Source: Bacteroidales bacterium (lineage in GTDB: Bacteria > Bacteroidota > Bacteroidia > Bacteroidales > Lentimicrobiaceae). Taken from it: a DNA stretch of 64,000 nucleotides. Each line of letters opens with the position of its first letter. The stretch's first letter is position 1. A program made the position numbers and the translations under genes. The stretch covers positions 1-64,000 of the forward strand of contig JALHHH010000001.1 in assembly GCA_022837485.1 (NCBI GenBank). The letters are read 5' to 3'. Below the pieces are notes generated by a model that saw only the letters and a program-made list of their open reading frames with translations, ran no database searches and had not been told where the DNA came from. Shown one piece after another: positions 26,518 through 35,499 of this stretch.

Positions 26518-26892
26518 TTTTATTTTGATTTTGGTTTTTCAGTCCGTTTCAATATGCATACCATCCGGTAATTTCCCGGATAAAGTTCAAAAAAACAAGA
26601 CAAAATGACATATATTACTTTTAATAAAGCGACAAAATGGCGTAAATCATTGCTGGGTTTCCTTCCGATACTTCATTTAACGGTCACTCAACGATGGCTC
26701 CGGATGTTTCCGAAATTGTCCGGTGATGGTTCGTGGGTTTCTGCATGGTAAACAGGACGGTTGAACAGAGGTCATTACACGTGATGTAAATCCGCTTTCG
26801 GAAATCTTCTTTGAGCGAATGGCGACGTTCATGTTTTTGTGCTGTTGCTGAGTGAAAGGCCTTATATTTGTTTTTTATTTGAGTTGATATTA
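26504..26892. other. 389-base divergent control region, hsp20 / UPF0104 gene
   Basis: No gene supported. It contains the hsp20 ribosome site and, near its right end, a -7 element for the plus-strand gene. No convincing TAnnTTTG was found on the minus strand for hsp20, and no heat-shock inverted repeat was recognised. Confidence 0.5.
26863..26870 (+). promoter_or_regulatory. -7 promoter element TATATTTG
   Basis: Matches TAnnTTTG, 23 bases before the ATG at 26893. The best TTG upstream is not at the standard spacing. Confidence 0.45.
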
Positions 26893-28002
26893 ATGCCCAG
26901 TCAGCAGCGCCGGATATTGAATATGTTTGCCTTCCGACGGATTATTATTCCGGTGGTTATCGGACTGTTTGTTATTATATACATGATTGCAGGCGATTTA
27001 AGCCACAGCGATCTGGCTTCGCTGCGCTGGAAGTGGCATTCATATATATTTTTATTTTTTGCCCTGCTGATGATGGTGCTGAGGGATCTCGCCTACATGT
27101 ACCGAATTCGCCTGCTTACCGGAAAAGAGTTAAGCTGGAGGCGATCGTTTGAAGTTATTATGTTGTGGGAATTTGCATCAAGCGTAACGCCTTCTGTGGT
27201 TGGAGGTTCAGCGATAGCTGTTTTTATCCTCAGTAAAGAAAAGCTTGGTACGGGGAGGTCTACGGCCATTGTTGTGGTAACGGCAATGCTGGATGAGCTC
27301 TTTTACATCGTTATGGTGCCGGTAGCTTTTCTGATCGCCGGATACAGCCGTGTTGCGGTCACCGGCTCGGATTTGCTGGTGTTTGGCCATTCCATAAGCT
27401 CGATGAATGTATTTTTTATCGGGTACGGTTTCATTGTTGCTTTAACGCTGTTTCTTGCTTTCGGAATATTCTTCAACCCGGGAGGTTTTAAGTGGTTGCT
27501 TCTGAAGCTGACCTCGTTGAAAATATTAACTAAATTCAGGGATGGTGCTGTTAAGACGGGTGACCAGGTTATTCTGACTGCAGAGACCCTGAAGGGGAAC
27601 AACCTTTGGTTTTGGGCGAAAGCCTTTGGTGCAACGGTGTTATCGTGGACAGCCCGTTTCTGGGTGGTCAATTTTCTGATTATGGCTTTTACCGGGCCAA
27701 TCTTACTGGGCGACAACTTCCTGATTTATGCCCGTCAGCTTTTGATGTGGGTTATTATGCTTATCAGTCCAACTCCGGGCGGGAGCGGGATAGCAGAGTA
27801 CTTCTTCCCGGTTTTCCTCCGTGAGTTCATTGCAGGGCCTTCGGGCGATCTTACTACGCTTGTTGCTTTTTCGTGGAGGCTAATTTCATACTATCCTTAC
27901 CTCGTTATCGGAGCCATTGTGCTTCCTCTATGGCTCAGACGTGTTTATCTCGGACGAAAGCTGATCCGTTTCAGGAAAACGGAAAAGCCCGCCGGAAAAT
28001 AA
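26893..28002 (+). CDS. UPF0104 / LPG-synthase-transmembrane family protein
   Basis: 369 residues from the ATG at 26893; an in-frame start 54 bases upstream precedes the promoter element, and an ATG at 26923 is also possible. About eight membrane helices. Family features are WEFASSVTPSVVGGSAIAVF and LISPTPGGSGIAEYFFP, resembling the membrane domain of MprF (lysylphosphatidylglycerol synthase/flippase) and AglD. There is no aminoacyl-transferase domain, so a lipid-flipping role is plausible but unproven. A second, diverged member lies at 52449. Confidence 0.85.
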   Translation: MPSQQRRILNMFAFRRIIIPVVIGLFVIIYMIAGDLSHSDLASLRWKWHSYIFLFFALLMMVLRDLAYMYRIRLLTGKELSWRRSFEVIMLWEFASSVTPSVVGGSAIAVFILSKEKLGTGRSTAIVVVTAMLDELFYIVMVPVAFLIAGYSRVAVTGSDLLVFGHSISSMNVFFIGYGFIVALTLFLAFGIFFNPGGFKWLLLKLTSLKILTKFRDGAVKTGDQVILTAETLKGNNLWFWAKAFGATVLSWTARFWVVNFLIMAFTGPILLGDNFLIYARQLLMWVIMLISPTPGGSGIAEYFFPVFLREFIAGPSGDLTTLVAFSWRLISYYPYLVIGAIVLPLWLRRVYLGRKLIRFRKTEKPAGK

Positions 28003-28014
28003 TCCGAAGGGCTT
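27985..28014 (-). terminator. Possible terminator of glutamine synthetase
   Basis: aagccc (27985-27990) pairs with gggctt (28009-28014), with an inner GC-rich extension. On the minus strand TTTTCC follows. It overlaps the 3' end of the convergent gene and the stem is short. Confidence 0.4.
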
Positions 28015-28037
28015 CCTGAAATGAATTCCTGAAGGAT

Positions 28038-29540
28038 TTATCCGCAGTGGAAGAACTTCTCTACAAGCTCCATCACTTTATTCTGATCGTTCTTAATTTC
28101 CTCGCGCAAATGTTCATCGTTGAAACTGCGCAGCCTGCGTGCAAGTCCGTCGATCACACCCTGTGGGAAAACATCGTACCTGAGGTAAATTTCCGCTTGC
28201 TTCTCAAGCATGGCAGCCGACTCCCAACATGAAACGGGAAGTTGGTTCAGCTGTTCCATCCTGGATTTATGCTTTTCTTCGAAAATATTGACATCCACGT
28301 ACGTTTTTTCGGCAATTTCCAGGGAATTTTCAAGCTCCAGGCCATGTCGGGCGGCTACGGTTAGTCCGGCCAGCAGCAGATAGATATCGGCAGATCCATC
28401 GGGACACCTGAATTCAACGGTTTGCAATTGTGAAAGATCGTCGGTGGCAGGAGCTTCGAGAGGATTGGCGTGGTAGATCATGGAGTTTCCTCCGGTCCAC
28501 CCCAGCGGAACCCTTACCAGCACGCTGCGGTTGCGATCTCCCCAGCAGATATTGGTAGGTGCTTCCTGGTGAGGAACCAGGCGGAAATAGGAAGCGGGGT
28601 TGGTGTTGCCGAAAGCAGTAAGCGACGGTGCCAGCTCAAGATATCCGGCAATGGCCCGGCGAGCGGTGTTGCTGAGTTTCCCGTTTTCAATCATCTGGTT
28701 TTTGCCGTTTTTCACCAGTTTGGTGTGAACGTGCAATCCGCTGCCTGCTTTTCCTACGGTAATTTTTGGGGCAAACGTTACGGTAACTCCGTATTTGTAA
28801 GCCAGAGAGCGAAGAATCCATTTGGCAATCACCAGCTGATCGGCGGCATCTTCAAGATTGGTGGGCATAAACTCTATTTCATTTTGCTCATAAAGTTTGC
28901 CGTCCTGAATAAAATTGCCTACTTCCGAATGTCCGTATTTTATCAGACACCCGGCTTTGGCCATTGCGGTCATTGCTTCGGTGCGGAGCTGTTCCCATTT
29001 TGCGAAGGGATAGGATTCATGATATCCTTTCTGGTCAACGGCGCGGAAGAGATCCTCCTCCTCGCTGATTACGTAGTATTCAAGCTCCCCCATCACATCA
29101 AAAGAGTATCCGGTTTTTTCCTTCAGCGCAAGATGGGCTTTGTGAAGAATATATTCCGGCGAACTCTCGAGCGGTTCCCCGTCTTTGTTGTAATAAGAAC
29201 AAAGAATATCCAGGGCTGGGACATCCGAAAACGGATTGACAAATGCAGTGCGGTAGCGTGGAACAACGTAAAGGTCGCTCGATCCTGCCTGAATAAATGG
29301 GAAAAGGCTGGATCCGTCGACCCGCTCACCCGTTGTAAGAATGGAATTGAGATGTTCGCGGGAACTGATTACAAAGTTCAGGGTTTTCAGGCGGCCGTCG
29401 CCTCCGGTGTACCTGAAGTTTACCATTTCAATGTTGTGATCCTCGATAAATTTGATGATATCGGCACGGGTAAATTCGGCCGACGGCTTGTTGAGGTACT
29501 GTACAAGCGGGTTGGGATTGAGTTCTGTGAAAACGGTCAT
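28038..29540 (-). CDS. glnA: Glutamine synthetase, type I-like
   Basis: 500 residues. It makes glutamine from glutamate, ammonia and ATP. Motifs in order: GDGRLKTLNF, DGSSLFPFIQAGSSDLY (the DGSS loop), GELEYYVI (metal-binding Glu), GSGLHVHTKL (metal-binding His region), NTNPASYFRLVPHQEAP and RNRSVLVRVP. The typical adenylylation tyrosine motif NLYDLP of enterobacterial enzymes was not found, so control is probably not by adenylylation. The ATG at 29540 is kept. It has its own promoter and is divergent from the TerC gene. Confidence 0.94.
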   Translation of the reverse strand: MTVFTELNPNPLVQYLNKPSAEFTRADIIKFIEDHNIEMVNFRYTGGDGRLKTLNFVISSREHLNSILTTGERVDGSSLFPFIQAGSSDLYVVPRYRTAFVNPFSDVPALDILCSYYNKDGEPLESSPEYILHKAHLALKEKTGYSFDVMGELEYYVISEEEDLFRAVDQKGYHESYPFAKWEQLRTEAMTAMAKAGCLIKYGHSEVGNFIQDGKLYEQNEIEFMPTNLEDAADQLVIAKWILRSLAYKYGVTVTFAPKITVGKAGSGLHVHTKLVKNGKNQMIENGKLSNTARRAIAGYLELAPSLTAFGNTNPASYFRLVPHQEAPTNICWGDRNRSVLVRVPLGWTGGNSMIYHANPLEAPATDDLSQLQTVEFRCPDGSADIYLLLAGLTVAARHGLELENSLEIAEKTYVDVNIFEEKHKSRMEQLNQLPVSCWESAAMLEKQAEIYLRYDVFPQGVIDGLARRLRSFNDEHLREEIKNDQNKVMELVEKFFHCG

Positions 29541-29624
29541 ATCAACGTAGTTTTATATAAGTTCGGAATGAAAACCAAAATGGGCCTCACCTCCTAACGG
29601 GTTAATTTGCGCGGAAAACGAGTT

Positions 29625-29653
29625 CAAAATTAGAAAGTTTTTAACACAAGCAA
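29625..29653 (-). promoter_or_regulatory. Glutamine synthetase promoter
   Basis: Minus-strand TTG (29651-29653), 18-base spacer, TAATTTTG (29625-29632). Leader about 80 bases. Confidence 0.65.
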
Positions 29654-29722
29654 CTAAAACAGCGGGCTTTTGAATAATTATTATTATTTGCAAAAACCGG
29701 TTTTGCTAATCCCGATTCGCTG

Positions 29723-29730
29723 TAAATTTG
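29723..29730 (+). promoter_or_regulatory. -7 promoter element of the TerC gene
   Basis: TAAATTTG, with TTG at 29703-29705 (17-base spacer). It shows that translation starts at the ATG at 29752 rather than the TTG at 29728, which lies within the element. Confidence 0.6.
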
Positions 29731-29751
29731 CGAGCTGCAACGCCATCTGAA

Positions 29752-30807
29752 ATGAACCACAGCGAACTTATTTTCTTTTCAGTTTTTTTAACGGTTATCA
29801 CGGGCATTCTTTTGCTCGATCTCGGGGTTTTTGACCGGAGAAATCATGTGATTCCTTTCCGGGAAGCTCTGTTCTGGACTTTGCTCTGGATTGCATTTTC
29901 GCTTGGTTTCTATGTGCTGCTGATTACCCACGGCGAATGGATTCACCTTGGAAAGGAGGGCACTCTCACAGATCTTGAACACCTGATAGGCAAGTACGGA
30001 CATCCTGTAAAAATCGACGGGCTGGCTTATCCGGAGGCGTTAAAAATCTATAAGAATAATCTTGCTCTCGAGTTTCTTACCGGCTATCTGATTGAGAAGG
30101 CCCTTTCCGTCGATAATATTTTTGTGATGGTTATGGTTTTCTTCGCTTTTGGCGTGGAGCCGCGCTACTACCGCAGAGTGCTTTTTTGGGGAATCCTGGC
30201 TGCCATTGTTTTGAGGTTTGTCTTTATTTTTTCGGCATCAGCCATTATTCAGCAGTTTGCCTGGGTTCTGTATTTCTTTGGGGCTCTGCTGATATTCACC
30301 GGGGCTAAGATGTTCATTACGCGAAACCAAAAGGAAAAAATCGATGCTGCAACGCATCCGGTTGTGCGGTTTGCAGCAAAGTATCTTCCGGTATATCCTG
30401 TTTTTGTTCGCCACCATTTCTTCATTCATAAGGATAAAAAACGCTACATAACCCCGCTGTTCATCGTACTGATGGTGATTGAATTTACCGACTTGATTTT
30501 TGCAGTGGATTCCATTCCGGCGATCTTTGCGGTGACAAAAGATCCATATATCGTTTTCTTTTCCAATGTGTTTGCTATTCTTGGACTTAGAGCCTTGTTT
30601 TTTATGGTTGTCAACATCATCGATATTTTCCGTTACCTTAAAACAGGTCTTTCGGTTTTGCTGATATTTATAGGGATCAAGATGCTGACGCATCACTGGC
30701 TCAAGGAGATCGGGTTTACCACCGCACACTCGCTTTATATCATACTGATTATTCTGGGTGTAAGTATAGGTGCCTCCCTGATCTTTCCCGAAAAGAAAGC
30801 AGTTTAG
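29752..30807 (+). CDS. TerC family integral membrane protein
   Basis: 351 residues with about nine membrane helices. TerC hallmarks are DLGVFDRRNHVIPFREAL near the N-terminus, the acidic intramembrane motif SVDNIFVM, and FTDLIFAVDSIPAIFAVT in the second half. Family members are linked to tellurite resistance, manganese export and protein metalation at the membrane (Alx/MntP context). No tellurite genes are adjacent, so metal-ion handling is the safer inference. Confidence 0.93.
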   Translation: MNHSELIFFSVFLTVITGILLLDLGVFDRRNHVIPFREALFWTLLWIAFSLGFYVLLITHGEWIHLGKEGTLTDLEHLIGKYGHPVKIDGLAYPEALKIYKNNLALEFLTGYLIEKALSVDNIFVMVMVFFAFGVEPRYYRRVLFWGILAAIVLRFVFIFSASAIIQQFAWVLYFFGALLIFTGAKMFITRNQKEKIDAATHPVVRFAAKYLPVYPVFVRHHFFIHKDKKRYITPLFIVLMVIEFTDLIFAVDSIPAIFAVTKDPYIVFFSNVFAILGLRALFFMVVNIIDIFRYLKTGLSVLLIFIGIKMLTHHWLKEIGFTTAHSLYIILIILGVSIGASLIFPEKKAV

Positions 30808-30981
30808 TCAGGCGAACGTTGAAACAGATTCAATTCCGGAACTAAGTCAAATGCCATCCGGTTTGTAAGAAGTTTGTAAGATGAGAGAGCGGGAATCTTC
30901 GCGTTTTTGTTTTGATGGTAAGCCACGACAGATATTCAAGTCCCTGTACCTTAGCGGCTTTTCACTGCTGTTGGGTGTGAC

Positions 30982-31006
30982 AAAAAAAGCCGGATCTGTA
31001 TCCGGC
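30982..31006 (-). terminator. Terminator of the tRNA-Pro/tRNA-Thr unit
   Basis: Stem gccggat (30989-30995) / atccggc (31000-31006) with a four-base loop, followed on the minus strand by seven T residues. It begins six bases beyond tRNA-Thr. Confidence 0.85.
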
Positions 31007-31011
31007 CTGCG

Positions 31012-31084
31012 AGCCACTCAGGGGACTCGAACCCCCGACCCGCTCATTACGAATGAGCTGCTCTACCGACTGAGCTAAAGTGGC
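31012..31084 (-). tRNA. tRNA-Thr, anticodon CGT
   Basis: 73 bases, reads GCCACTTTAGCTCAGTCGG at the 5' end. The seven-pair acceptor stem GCCACTT/GAGTGGC has one G-T pair. The anticodon stem GCTCA/TGAGC encloses TTCGTAA, anticodon CGT. The T arm is GGGGG-TTCGAGT-CCCCT. The CCA end is not encoded. It is second in a unit with tRNA-Pro. Confidence 0.97.
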
Positions 31085-31087
31085 GAA

Positions 31088-31116
31088 AAGCCTGCATGGA
31101 ATAAACAAGCAGGCTT
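31088..31116. other. Inverted repeat between tRNA-Pro and tRNA-Thr
   Basis: aagcctgc (31088-31095) pairs perfectly with gcaggctt (31109-31116) across a 13-base loop. It fills most of the 41-base spacer between the two tRNAs and could be a processing or pausing structure. Confidence 0.6.
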
Positions 31117-31125
31117 ATATGTTGG

Positions 31126-31199
31126 TCGGGATGACAGGATTCGAACCTGCGGCCTCTTCGTCCCGAACGAAGCGCGCTACCGGGCTGCGCTACATCCCG
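31126..31199 (-). tRNA. tRNA-Pro, anticodon CGG
   Basis: 74 bases, 5' end CGGGATGTAGCGCAGCCCGG. Acceptor CGGGATG/CATCCCG is perfect. The anticodon stem CTTCG/CGAAG encloses TTCGGGA, anticodon CGG. T loop TTCGAAT. No encoded CCA. It is the promoter-proximal gene of the pair. Confidence 0.97.
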
Positions 31200-31224
31200 A
31201 GGGAACTTTGGTTATTCAGGGCTG

Positions 31225-31252
31225 CAAAAGTAATAATTTCCCTGATTTGCAA
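31225..31252 (-). promoter_or_regulatory. tRNA-Pro/tRNA-Thr promoter
   Basis: Minus-strand TTG (31250-31252), 17-base spacer, TACTTTTG (31225-31232), then CAGCCCTGAA, identical to the sequence after the tRNA-Lys element. Confidence 0.7.
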
Positions 31253-31689
31253 GTCAATATTTAATGAATATTTTTTGGAGTCGCACTTGTCATCGGGTGT
31301 CGGGAATTGGGCATCGATGGGATCATTATCGGGATACTAAGATGCGAAATGATGTTAAGGTGTTGTGATACAGATTAGTATTAAATTAATTGCTTTTTTT
31401 TTCGTGCCGGACAGCATTAACGGAAATGCTTGGTGCAAAAACCGCAAACGCACATGAATCCTTTTTCTGTACCAGATTCAAAACCCGGCGCCAAAATTTA
31501 CACGGACAGAAGGACTTCGCTTCTCTGCCCGATTTTTCAGGGTAACAGGCAGCGCTGCATAGCAGTTTGTGCAGTGAACCGGAGCCGGTAATATCCAAGA
31601 GGTGGCTCTATCGGGAAGAAAATGCTTCTCTGTTCAGCGTACCGATGATTTAAAACGGTAAAGCGTATGTAACTGCACATCAAACCGGC

Positions 31690-31720
31690 AAAAAAAAACA
31701 GCTAGCATTTGCTAACTGTT
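31690..31720 (-). terminator. Terminator of tRNA-Lys
   Basis: Minus-strand stem AACAGTTAGC / GCTAGCTGTT (one G-T pair, four-base loop) followed by a run of T residues. It ends the transcript 10 bases after the tRNA. Confidence 0.85.
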
Positions 31721-31730
31721 TGTTTATCAG

Positions 31731-31803
31731 TCTCCCCGGAAGGACTCGAACCTTCGACCCAATGATTAAGAGTCATTTGCTCTACCAACTGAGCTACGGA
31801 GAG
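31731..31803 (-). tRNA. tRNA-Lys, anticodon CTT
   Basis: 73 bases, 5' end CTCTCCGTAGCTCAGTTGG. Acceptor CTCTCCG/CGGGGAG has one T-G pair. The anticodon loop CTCTTAA gives CTT. The T arm is GAAGG-TTCGAGT-CCTTC. No encoded CCA. It has its own promoter and terminator. Confidence 0.97.
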
Positions 31804-31821
31804 GTTTTTTGTTCAGGGCTG

Positions 31822-31829
31822 CAAATTTA
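31822..31829 (-). promoter_or_regulatory. -7 promoter element of tRNA-Lys
   Basis: Minus-strand TAAATTTG followed by CAGCCCTGAA, as in the tRNA-Pro promoter. No TTG at the standard distance. Confidence 0.6.
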
Positions 31830-32039
31830 CGATGTTTTTGAATAAATCGATAAAAATTACCTGATTTTTGTTGTACGTATGCCAATCTTATCGAGGATCA
31901 AATGGCAACCGCTTGAGGCCTCCCGATACAATTGGCTGTGATTCAATTTAGTTGTGAACGACTATTATGTCAGGCAGAATTGTTAATTATCAGATGATAA
32001 CTCCGGCGATTCGTTTAGTCTTCCGGAAGGTGAATTGCC

Positions 32040-32047
32040 TAACTTTG
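32040..32047 (+). promoter_or_regulatory. -7 promoter element of meaB
   Basis: TAACTTTG fits TAnnTTTG. It lies 110 bases before the preferred ATG at 32157 and 50 before the alternative at 32097. Confidence 0.45.
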
Positions 32048-32156
32048 TCATGTCTGGAAGCCTTCATTTTGCAGACGGACATCATTTTTCAATTGTATGA
32101 TCGCTTTAGCACTAGCGAACATTGTATTCCTGCTAGCAAAATACTATGTTGTCGAG

Positions 32157-33263
32157 ATGAAAAAAAAGAAAGAAGAAGCACCCTTTGATTCTGCGCTTAA
32201 AGTTCAGGAAGGGATACCTCAGCCGCCTGTTATTAATGAATCTGCCGTTAAGAAGTTTAAGCGCACCCGCCGGCAGTTACCAACGCCGGATGCGTTTATG
32301 GAGGGTATTCTTAATTTTAACCGTACTCTTTTCAGTCAGGCAATTACGCTCATTGAGAGTTCCCTGCCTGAACATCAGGTATTGGCTCAGGAAATTATTG
32401 CGCGTTGTCTGCCTCATGCCGGAAATTCTGTTCGGCTGGGGGTTACCGGGGTTCCGGGGGCTGGAAAGAGTACATTTATCGAAGCACTGGGAACTTACCT
32501 TACCGGGAACGGACACAGGCTGGCGGTGCTTGCAATTGACCCCAGTAGTTCCCGCTCCAAAGGCAGTATTTTGGGCGATAAAACGCGTATGGAAGGGTTG
32601 TCGACGCACCCGAATGCATTTATACGCCCCTCTCCTTCTGCAGGTTCTCTGGGTGGCGTTGCCCGTAAAACCAGAGAAACCATAATTATATGTGAAGCTG
32701 CGGGTTTTGATACTATTATAGTGGAGACCGTTGGGGTTGGACAGTCGGAAATCGCCGTACATTCAATGGTCGATTTCTTTCTCCTGCTTATGATTTCCGG
32801 AGCCGGCGACGAGCTTCAGGGCATAAAGCGCGGTATTATGGAGATGGCCGATGCCATAGCCGTAAACAAAGCCGATGGGGATAATAAACACCGGGCGCAG
32901 ATTGCCTGCACGCAGATCAAGAATGCACTTCACCTTTTCCCGCTGCCCGATTCGGGATGGTCGCCTCCGGCAATTACCTGCTCTTCCCTTACCGGGGATG
33001 GTATTCCGGGAGTATGGGATACCATCTCGGAATACATCCGGTTCACCAGGTCGAACGGTTTCTTCAAGCTTAAACGACAGCAGCAGTCCAGACAAATCAT
33101 GATCGACAGCATTGACAACAGGCTGCACGATCATTTTTACCTTAATCCGGAAATAAAAACTGCCCTGAAAGAGATTGAACAAAAAATGCTTACCGATCGT
33201 CTGACACCCTATCAGGCTGCAGCAAATCTGCTTGAGCTGTATTTTTCTGCGATGATCAGGTAA
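32157..33263 (+). CDS. meaB: MeaB/ArgK-type P-loop GTPase (methylmalonyl-CoA mutase chaperone)
   Basis: 368 residues from the ATG at 32157. An in-frame ATG at 32097 would add 20 residues with a hydrophobic stretch unlike the family. MeaB-type GTPases load and protect the B12 cofactor of methylmalonyl-CoA mutase. Motifs: Walker A GVPGAGKST, the family segment DPSSSRSKGSILGDKTRM, G3-type ETVGVGQSE, and G4 NKADGDN. The mutase genes are not in this window, whereas they are often adjacent. The C-terminal helices include the region expected for dimerisation. Confidence 0.93.
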   Translation: MKKKKEEAPFDSALKVQEGIPQPPVINESAVKKFKRTRRQLPTPDAFMEGILNFNRTLFSQAITLIESSLPEHQVLAQEIIARCLPHAGNSVRLGVTGVPGAGKSTFIEALGTYLTGNGHRLAVLAIDPSSSRSKGSILGDKTRMEGLSTHPNAFIRPSPSAGSLGGVARKTRETIIICEAAGFDTIIVETVGVGQSEIAVHSMVDFFLLLMISGAGDELQGIKRGIMEMADAIAVNKADGDNKHRAQIACTQIKNALHLFPLPDSGWSPPAITCSSLTGDGIPGVWDTISEYIRFTRSNGFFKLKRQQQSRQIMIDSIDNRLHDHFYLNPEIKTALKEIEQKMLTDRLTPYQAAANLLELYFSAMIR

Positions 33264-33281
33264 TGGCAGGATTATAAAAGC

Positions 33282-33317
33282 AAAAAGCCTGCAACCCGAT
33301 TCAATGGCTGCAGGCTT
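33282..33317 (-). terminator. Shared terminator between meaB and the S9 peptidase gene
   Basis: aagcctgca (33285-33293) / tgcaggctt (33309-33317). On the minus strand the stem is followed by a T-run. It may work in both directions between the convergent genes. Confidence 0.7.
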
Positions 33318-33334
33318 AATACTGTGATTGTAAA

Positions 33335-35464
33335 TCAAAGGTTTTCGTTATAATAGGTAGCCAGCTTCCTGAAAAGATGGGCGCGGTCGATGCCCCTTAC
33401 GTTGTGTTCGTGGGTTGGATAAATAAAGTAGTCCAGCTGCTTTTGTTGTTCGATGGCTGTTTTTACGAATTGCAGGCTGTGCTGCCAAACTACGGTATTG
33501 TCGAGTGCACCATGAATGATCATGAGTTTGCCTTCCAGATTGCCGATGTGGTTCATGAGACATGCTTCGCTGTAACCGTCCGGGTTTTGCTCCGGAGTGT
33601 CCATATAACGTTCTCCGTACATTATCTCATAGTATTTCCAGTCGGTGACGGGTCCGCCGGCGGTGGCAACCCTGAATACATCCGGATTTTTAAGTTTGAG
33701 AGTAATTGCCATAAAACCACCGTAGCTCCATCCGTCCACGCCTATGCGGGTGGAATCAACGAACGGCAATGATTTCAGGTATTCAACTCCTTTCATCTGA
33801 TCGGCCATTTCAACAACTCCCAACCTTCGGTGAATGGTACTTTCGAATTCAAAGCCCCTGTTGGCCGAGCCGCGGTTGTCGAGAGTAAACACCACATAAC
33901 CCTGTTGCGCCATAAAGTTGAGGAAGTGTCCGGCTCCGCCCAGCCAGCTTTCGGTAATCAGCTGCGCATGCGGGCCTCCGTATACATAAATAAATACAGG
34001 GTATTTCTTTAAAGGATCAAATGCTGCTGGTTTAATCATCCTGCACCAGAGATCGGTGCCGTCGCCTGCCTTAATCGTAAAAATACTGGTTTCGCCAAGA
34101 AGATAATCTTTCAGCGGATCGGGTGAAGTAAACAGGCTCTTGACCTCCCTGCCTTTCAGATCGCCTGCATAAATCCGTGCTGGAGTTTCGAGGTTGCTGT
34201 AACGGCTGATGAAAAATTTTCCGTCGGCACGGATGCTGACGCTGTGCGTTCCCTTTTCATCTGTAAGAAGGGTGGATTTCCCGGAAGAAAGCTCGAGGTA
34301 ATACAGCCGGTTTTCAAGAGGACTCGCTGCTGTTGAGGTGTAAAATAGGCCTTTTCCGGATGCGTCGAATCCGTGTAAACCGGTCACAACCCATGGTCCT
34401 TTCGTCAATTGCCTTATCAATTTACCCTTTGTATCGTACAAATAAAAATGGTTAAATCCATCGCGCTGACTTTGCCAGATGAACAGGGCGGGGTTGCCGG
34501 GGAGGAAGGTCATAGGATTTAGCGGCTCAACGTAGCGATCGTTTTTCTCTTCAAAAAGCGTTCGGATAAAATCTCCTGTTTTTGCATCGTACTGGTTCAG
34601 CCACATATGATTCTGGTCGCGGTTAAGAACGGCTATGTAGATATGCTTTTCATCCGGACTCCATGCAATATTGGTAAGATACTGCTCTTCCGGAGCACCT
34701 GTTTTGACAAAAATTGTGTTTCCGGTCTCCGGGCTGAAAATACCCAGGGTAACGTGATGGCTTTTCATCCCGGCCATGGGATAACGGATATCGCTGGTAA
34801 CGGCTATTCTTTCGGTAACATCCACCAGGGGATAATTGGTAACCATGGTTTCGTCCATCCGGTAGAATGCCAGCAGCCTGCCCCGGGGAGACCAGAAGGT
34901 GCCCTTGTTAATTCCGAATTCGTTGCGGTGAACCGATTGCCCGTTCACAATTCCCTTGTCTGCATCCCTGGTAACGGCAATCCGGCTTGTGCCTGTAGCT
35001 ATATAGAGGTTGTTTTCCACAGTATATGCAATGTAGCGGGTTTCGGGTGCCGGATCTGCATTTTCCGACAGTGAATCAATGGAATTCCATTCCATCAGTT
35101 GGTTGCCGGTCGTATTGAAGTCGAAGTACTTATTGACTATAGAGAATGACAGTGTGGTTTCATCTTTCCAGGAAAAAAAAGGCAGGCGTTTTGCCGGTTT
35201 TAAGCCTGCTTTTTCGAGGATTTCGCTAAGATCAGCGGCTTTCAGCAGGGTGTCGGTCGTTTCGTTTTTCAGGTTACCCTGAAGCAGGTTGTTCCCGTCC
35301 TGCCAGGTATAGAATCCTGAATTCCCTTTCCACTGAAGGTTGGAGAGATTGCCCGGATAAAGACTGCGGTTCGACATGATTTCTTCGGGAACCAGCATGC
35401 GGTCCTGGGCAAGGAGCGGAGATGTGAGCAGAAGTGCGCTTAGTGCTAAGGTAAAGAGTCGCAT
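33335..35464 (-). CDS. S9 family (dipeptidyl peptidase IV-like) serine peptidase
   Basis: 709 residues with a signal peptide (about 1-19, ending LLAQ), so periplasmic or exported. The N-terminal half is a DPP IV-type beta-propeller (SRIAVTRDADKGIVNGQSVH and YRMDETMVTNYPLVD are typical). The C-terminal alpha/beta hydrolase domain has the nucleophile motif GWSYGGF (Ser about 577), Asp in GALDNTVVW (about 650) and His in THEHNVRG (about 686). Family members cleave dipeptides, often Xaa-Pro, from N-termini. It is 35 bases downstream of the PcrB-like gene and likely in its operon. Confidence 0.94.
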   Translation of the reverse strand: MRLFTLALSALLLTSPLLAQDRMLVPEEIMSNRSLYPGNLSNLQWKGNSGFYTWQDGNNLLQGNLKNETTDTLLKAADLSEILEKAGLKPAKRLPFFSWKDETTLSFSIVNKYFDFNTTGNQLMEWNSIDSLSENADPAPETRYIAYTVENNLYIATGTSRIAVTRDADKGIVNGQSVHRNEFGINKGTFWSPRGRLLAFYRMDETMVTNYPLVDVTERIAVTSDIRYPMAGMKSHHVTLGIFSPETGNTIFVKTGAPEEQYLTNIAWSPDEKHIYIAVLNRDQNHMWLNQYDAKTGDFIRTLFEEKNDRYVEPLNPMTFLPGNPALFIWQSQRDGFNHFYLYDTKGKLIRQLTKGPWVVTGLHGFDASGKGLFYTSTAASPLENRLYYLELSSGKSTLLTDEKGTHSVSIRADGKFFISRYSNLETPARIYAGDLKGREVKSLFTSPDPLKDYLLGETSIFTIKAGDGTDLWCRMIKPAAFDPLKKYPVFIYVYGGPHAQLITESWLGGAGHFLNFMAQQGYVVFTLDNRGSANRGFEFESTIHRRLGVVEMADQMKGVEYLKSLPFVDSTRIGVDGWSYGGFMAITLKLKNPDVFRVATAGGPVTDWKYYEIMYGERYMDTPEQNPDGYSEACLMNHIGNLEGKLMIIHGALDNTVVWQHSLQFVKTAIEQQKQLDYFIYPTHEHNVRGIDRAHLFRKLATYYNENL

Positions 35465-35499
35465 TGAGATGAGTGATTTGTTTTAACTATGATTTTTGT

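Larger units (their letters stand above)
31200..31730. other. 531-base gap between tRNA-Pro and tRNA-Lys
   Basis: Contains the tRNA-Pro promoter near its left end and the tRNA-Lys terminator at its right end. The only open frame (minus strand, 31386-31598, 70 codons) has no family resemblance, ribosome site or promoter and is not called. Nothing else recognised. Confidence 0.5.
31804..32156. other. 353-base divergent control region, tRNA-Lys / meaB
   Basis: Carries the tRNA-Lys -7 element (31822-31829, minus strand) and the meaB -7 element (32040-32047, plus strand). The reading frame from 32097 to 32156 is open and continuous with meaB but is not part of the family. No further gene seen. 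Confidence 0.5.

Noticed and set aside
28470..29597. 375-codon plus-strand open frame
   Set aside because: Antisense to the well-supported glutamine synthetase gene; a codon-bias shadow.
31088..31116. Rho-independent terminator between tRNA-Pro and tRNA-Thr
   Set aside because: The inverted repeat is perfect, but the minus-strand sequence after it has only a short T-run before tRNA-Thr, and tRNA-Thr has no promoter of its own, so read-through is needed.
31386..31598. 70-codon minus-strand open frame between tRNAs
   Set aside because: Low-complexity, cysteine-scattered translation, with no ribosome site, promoter or recognisable family.
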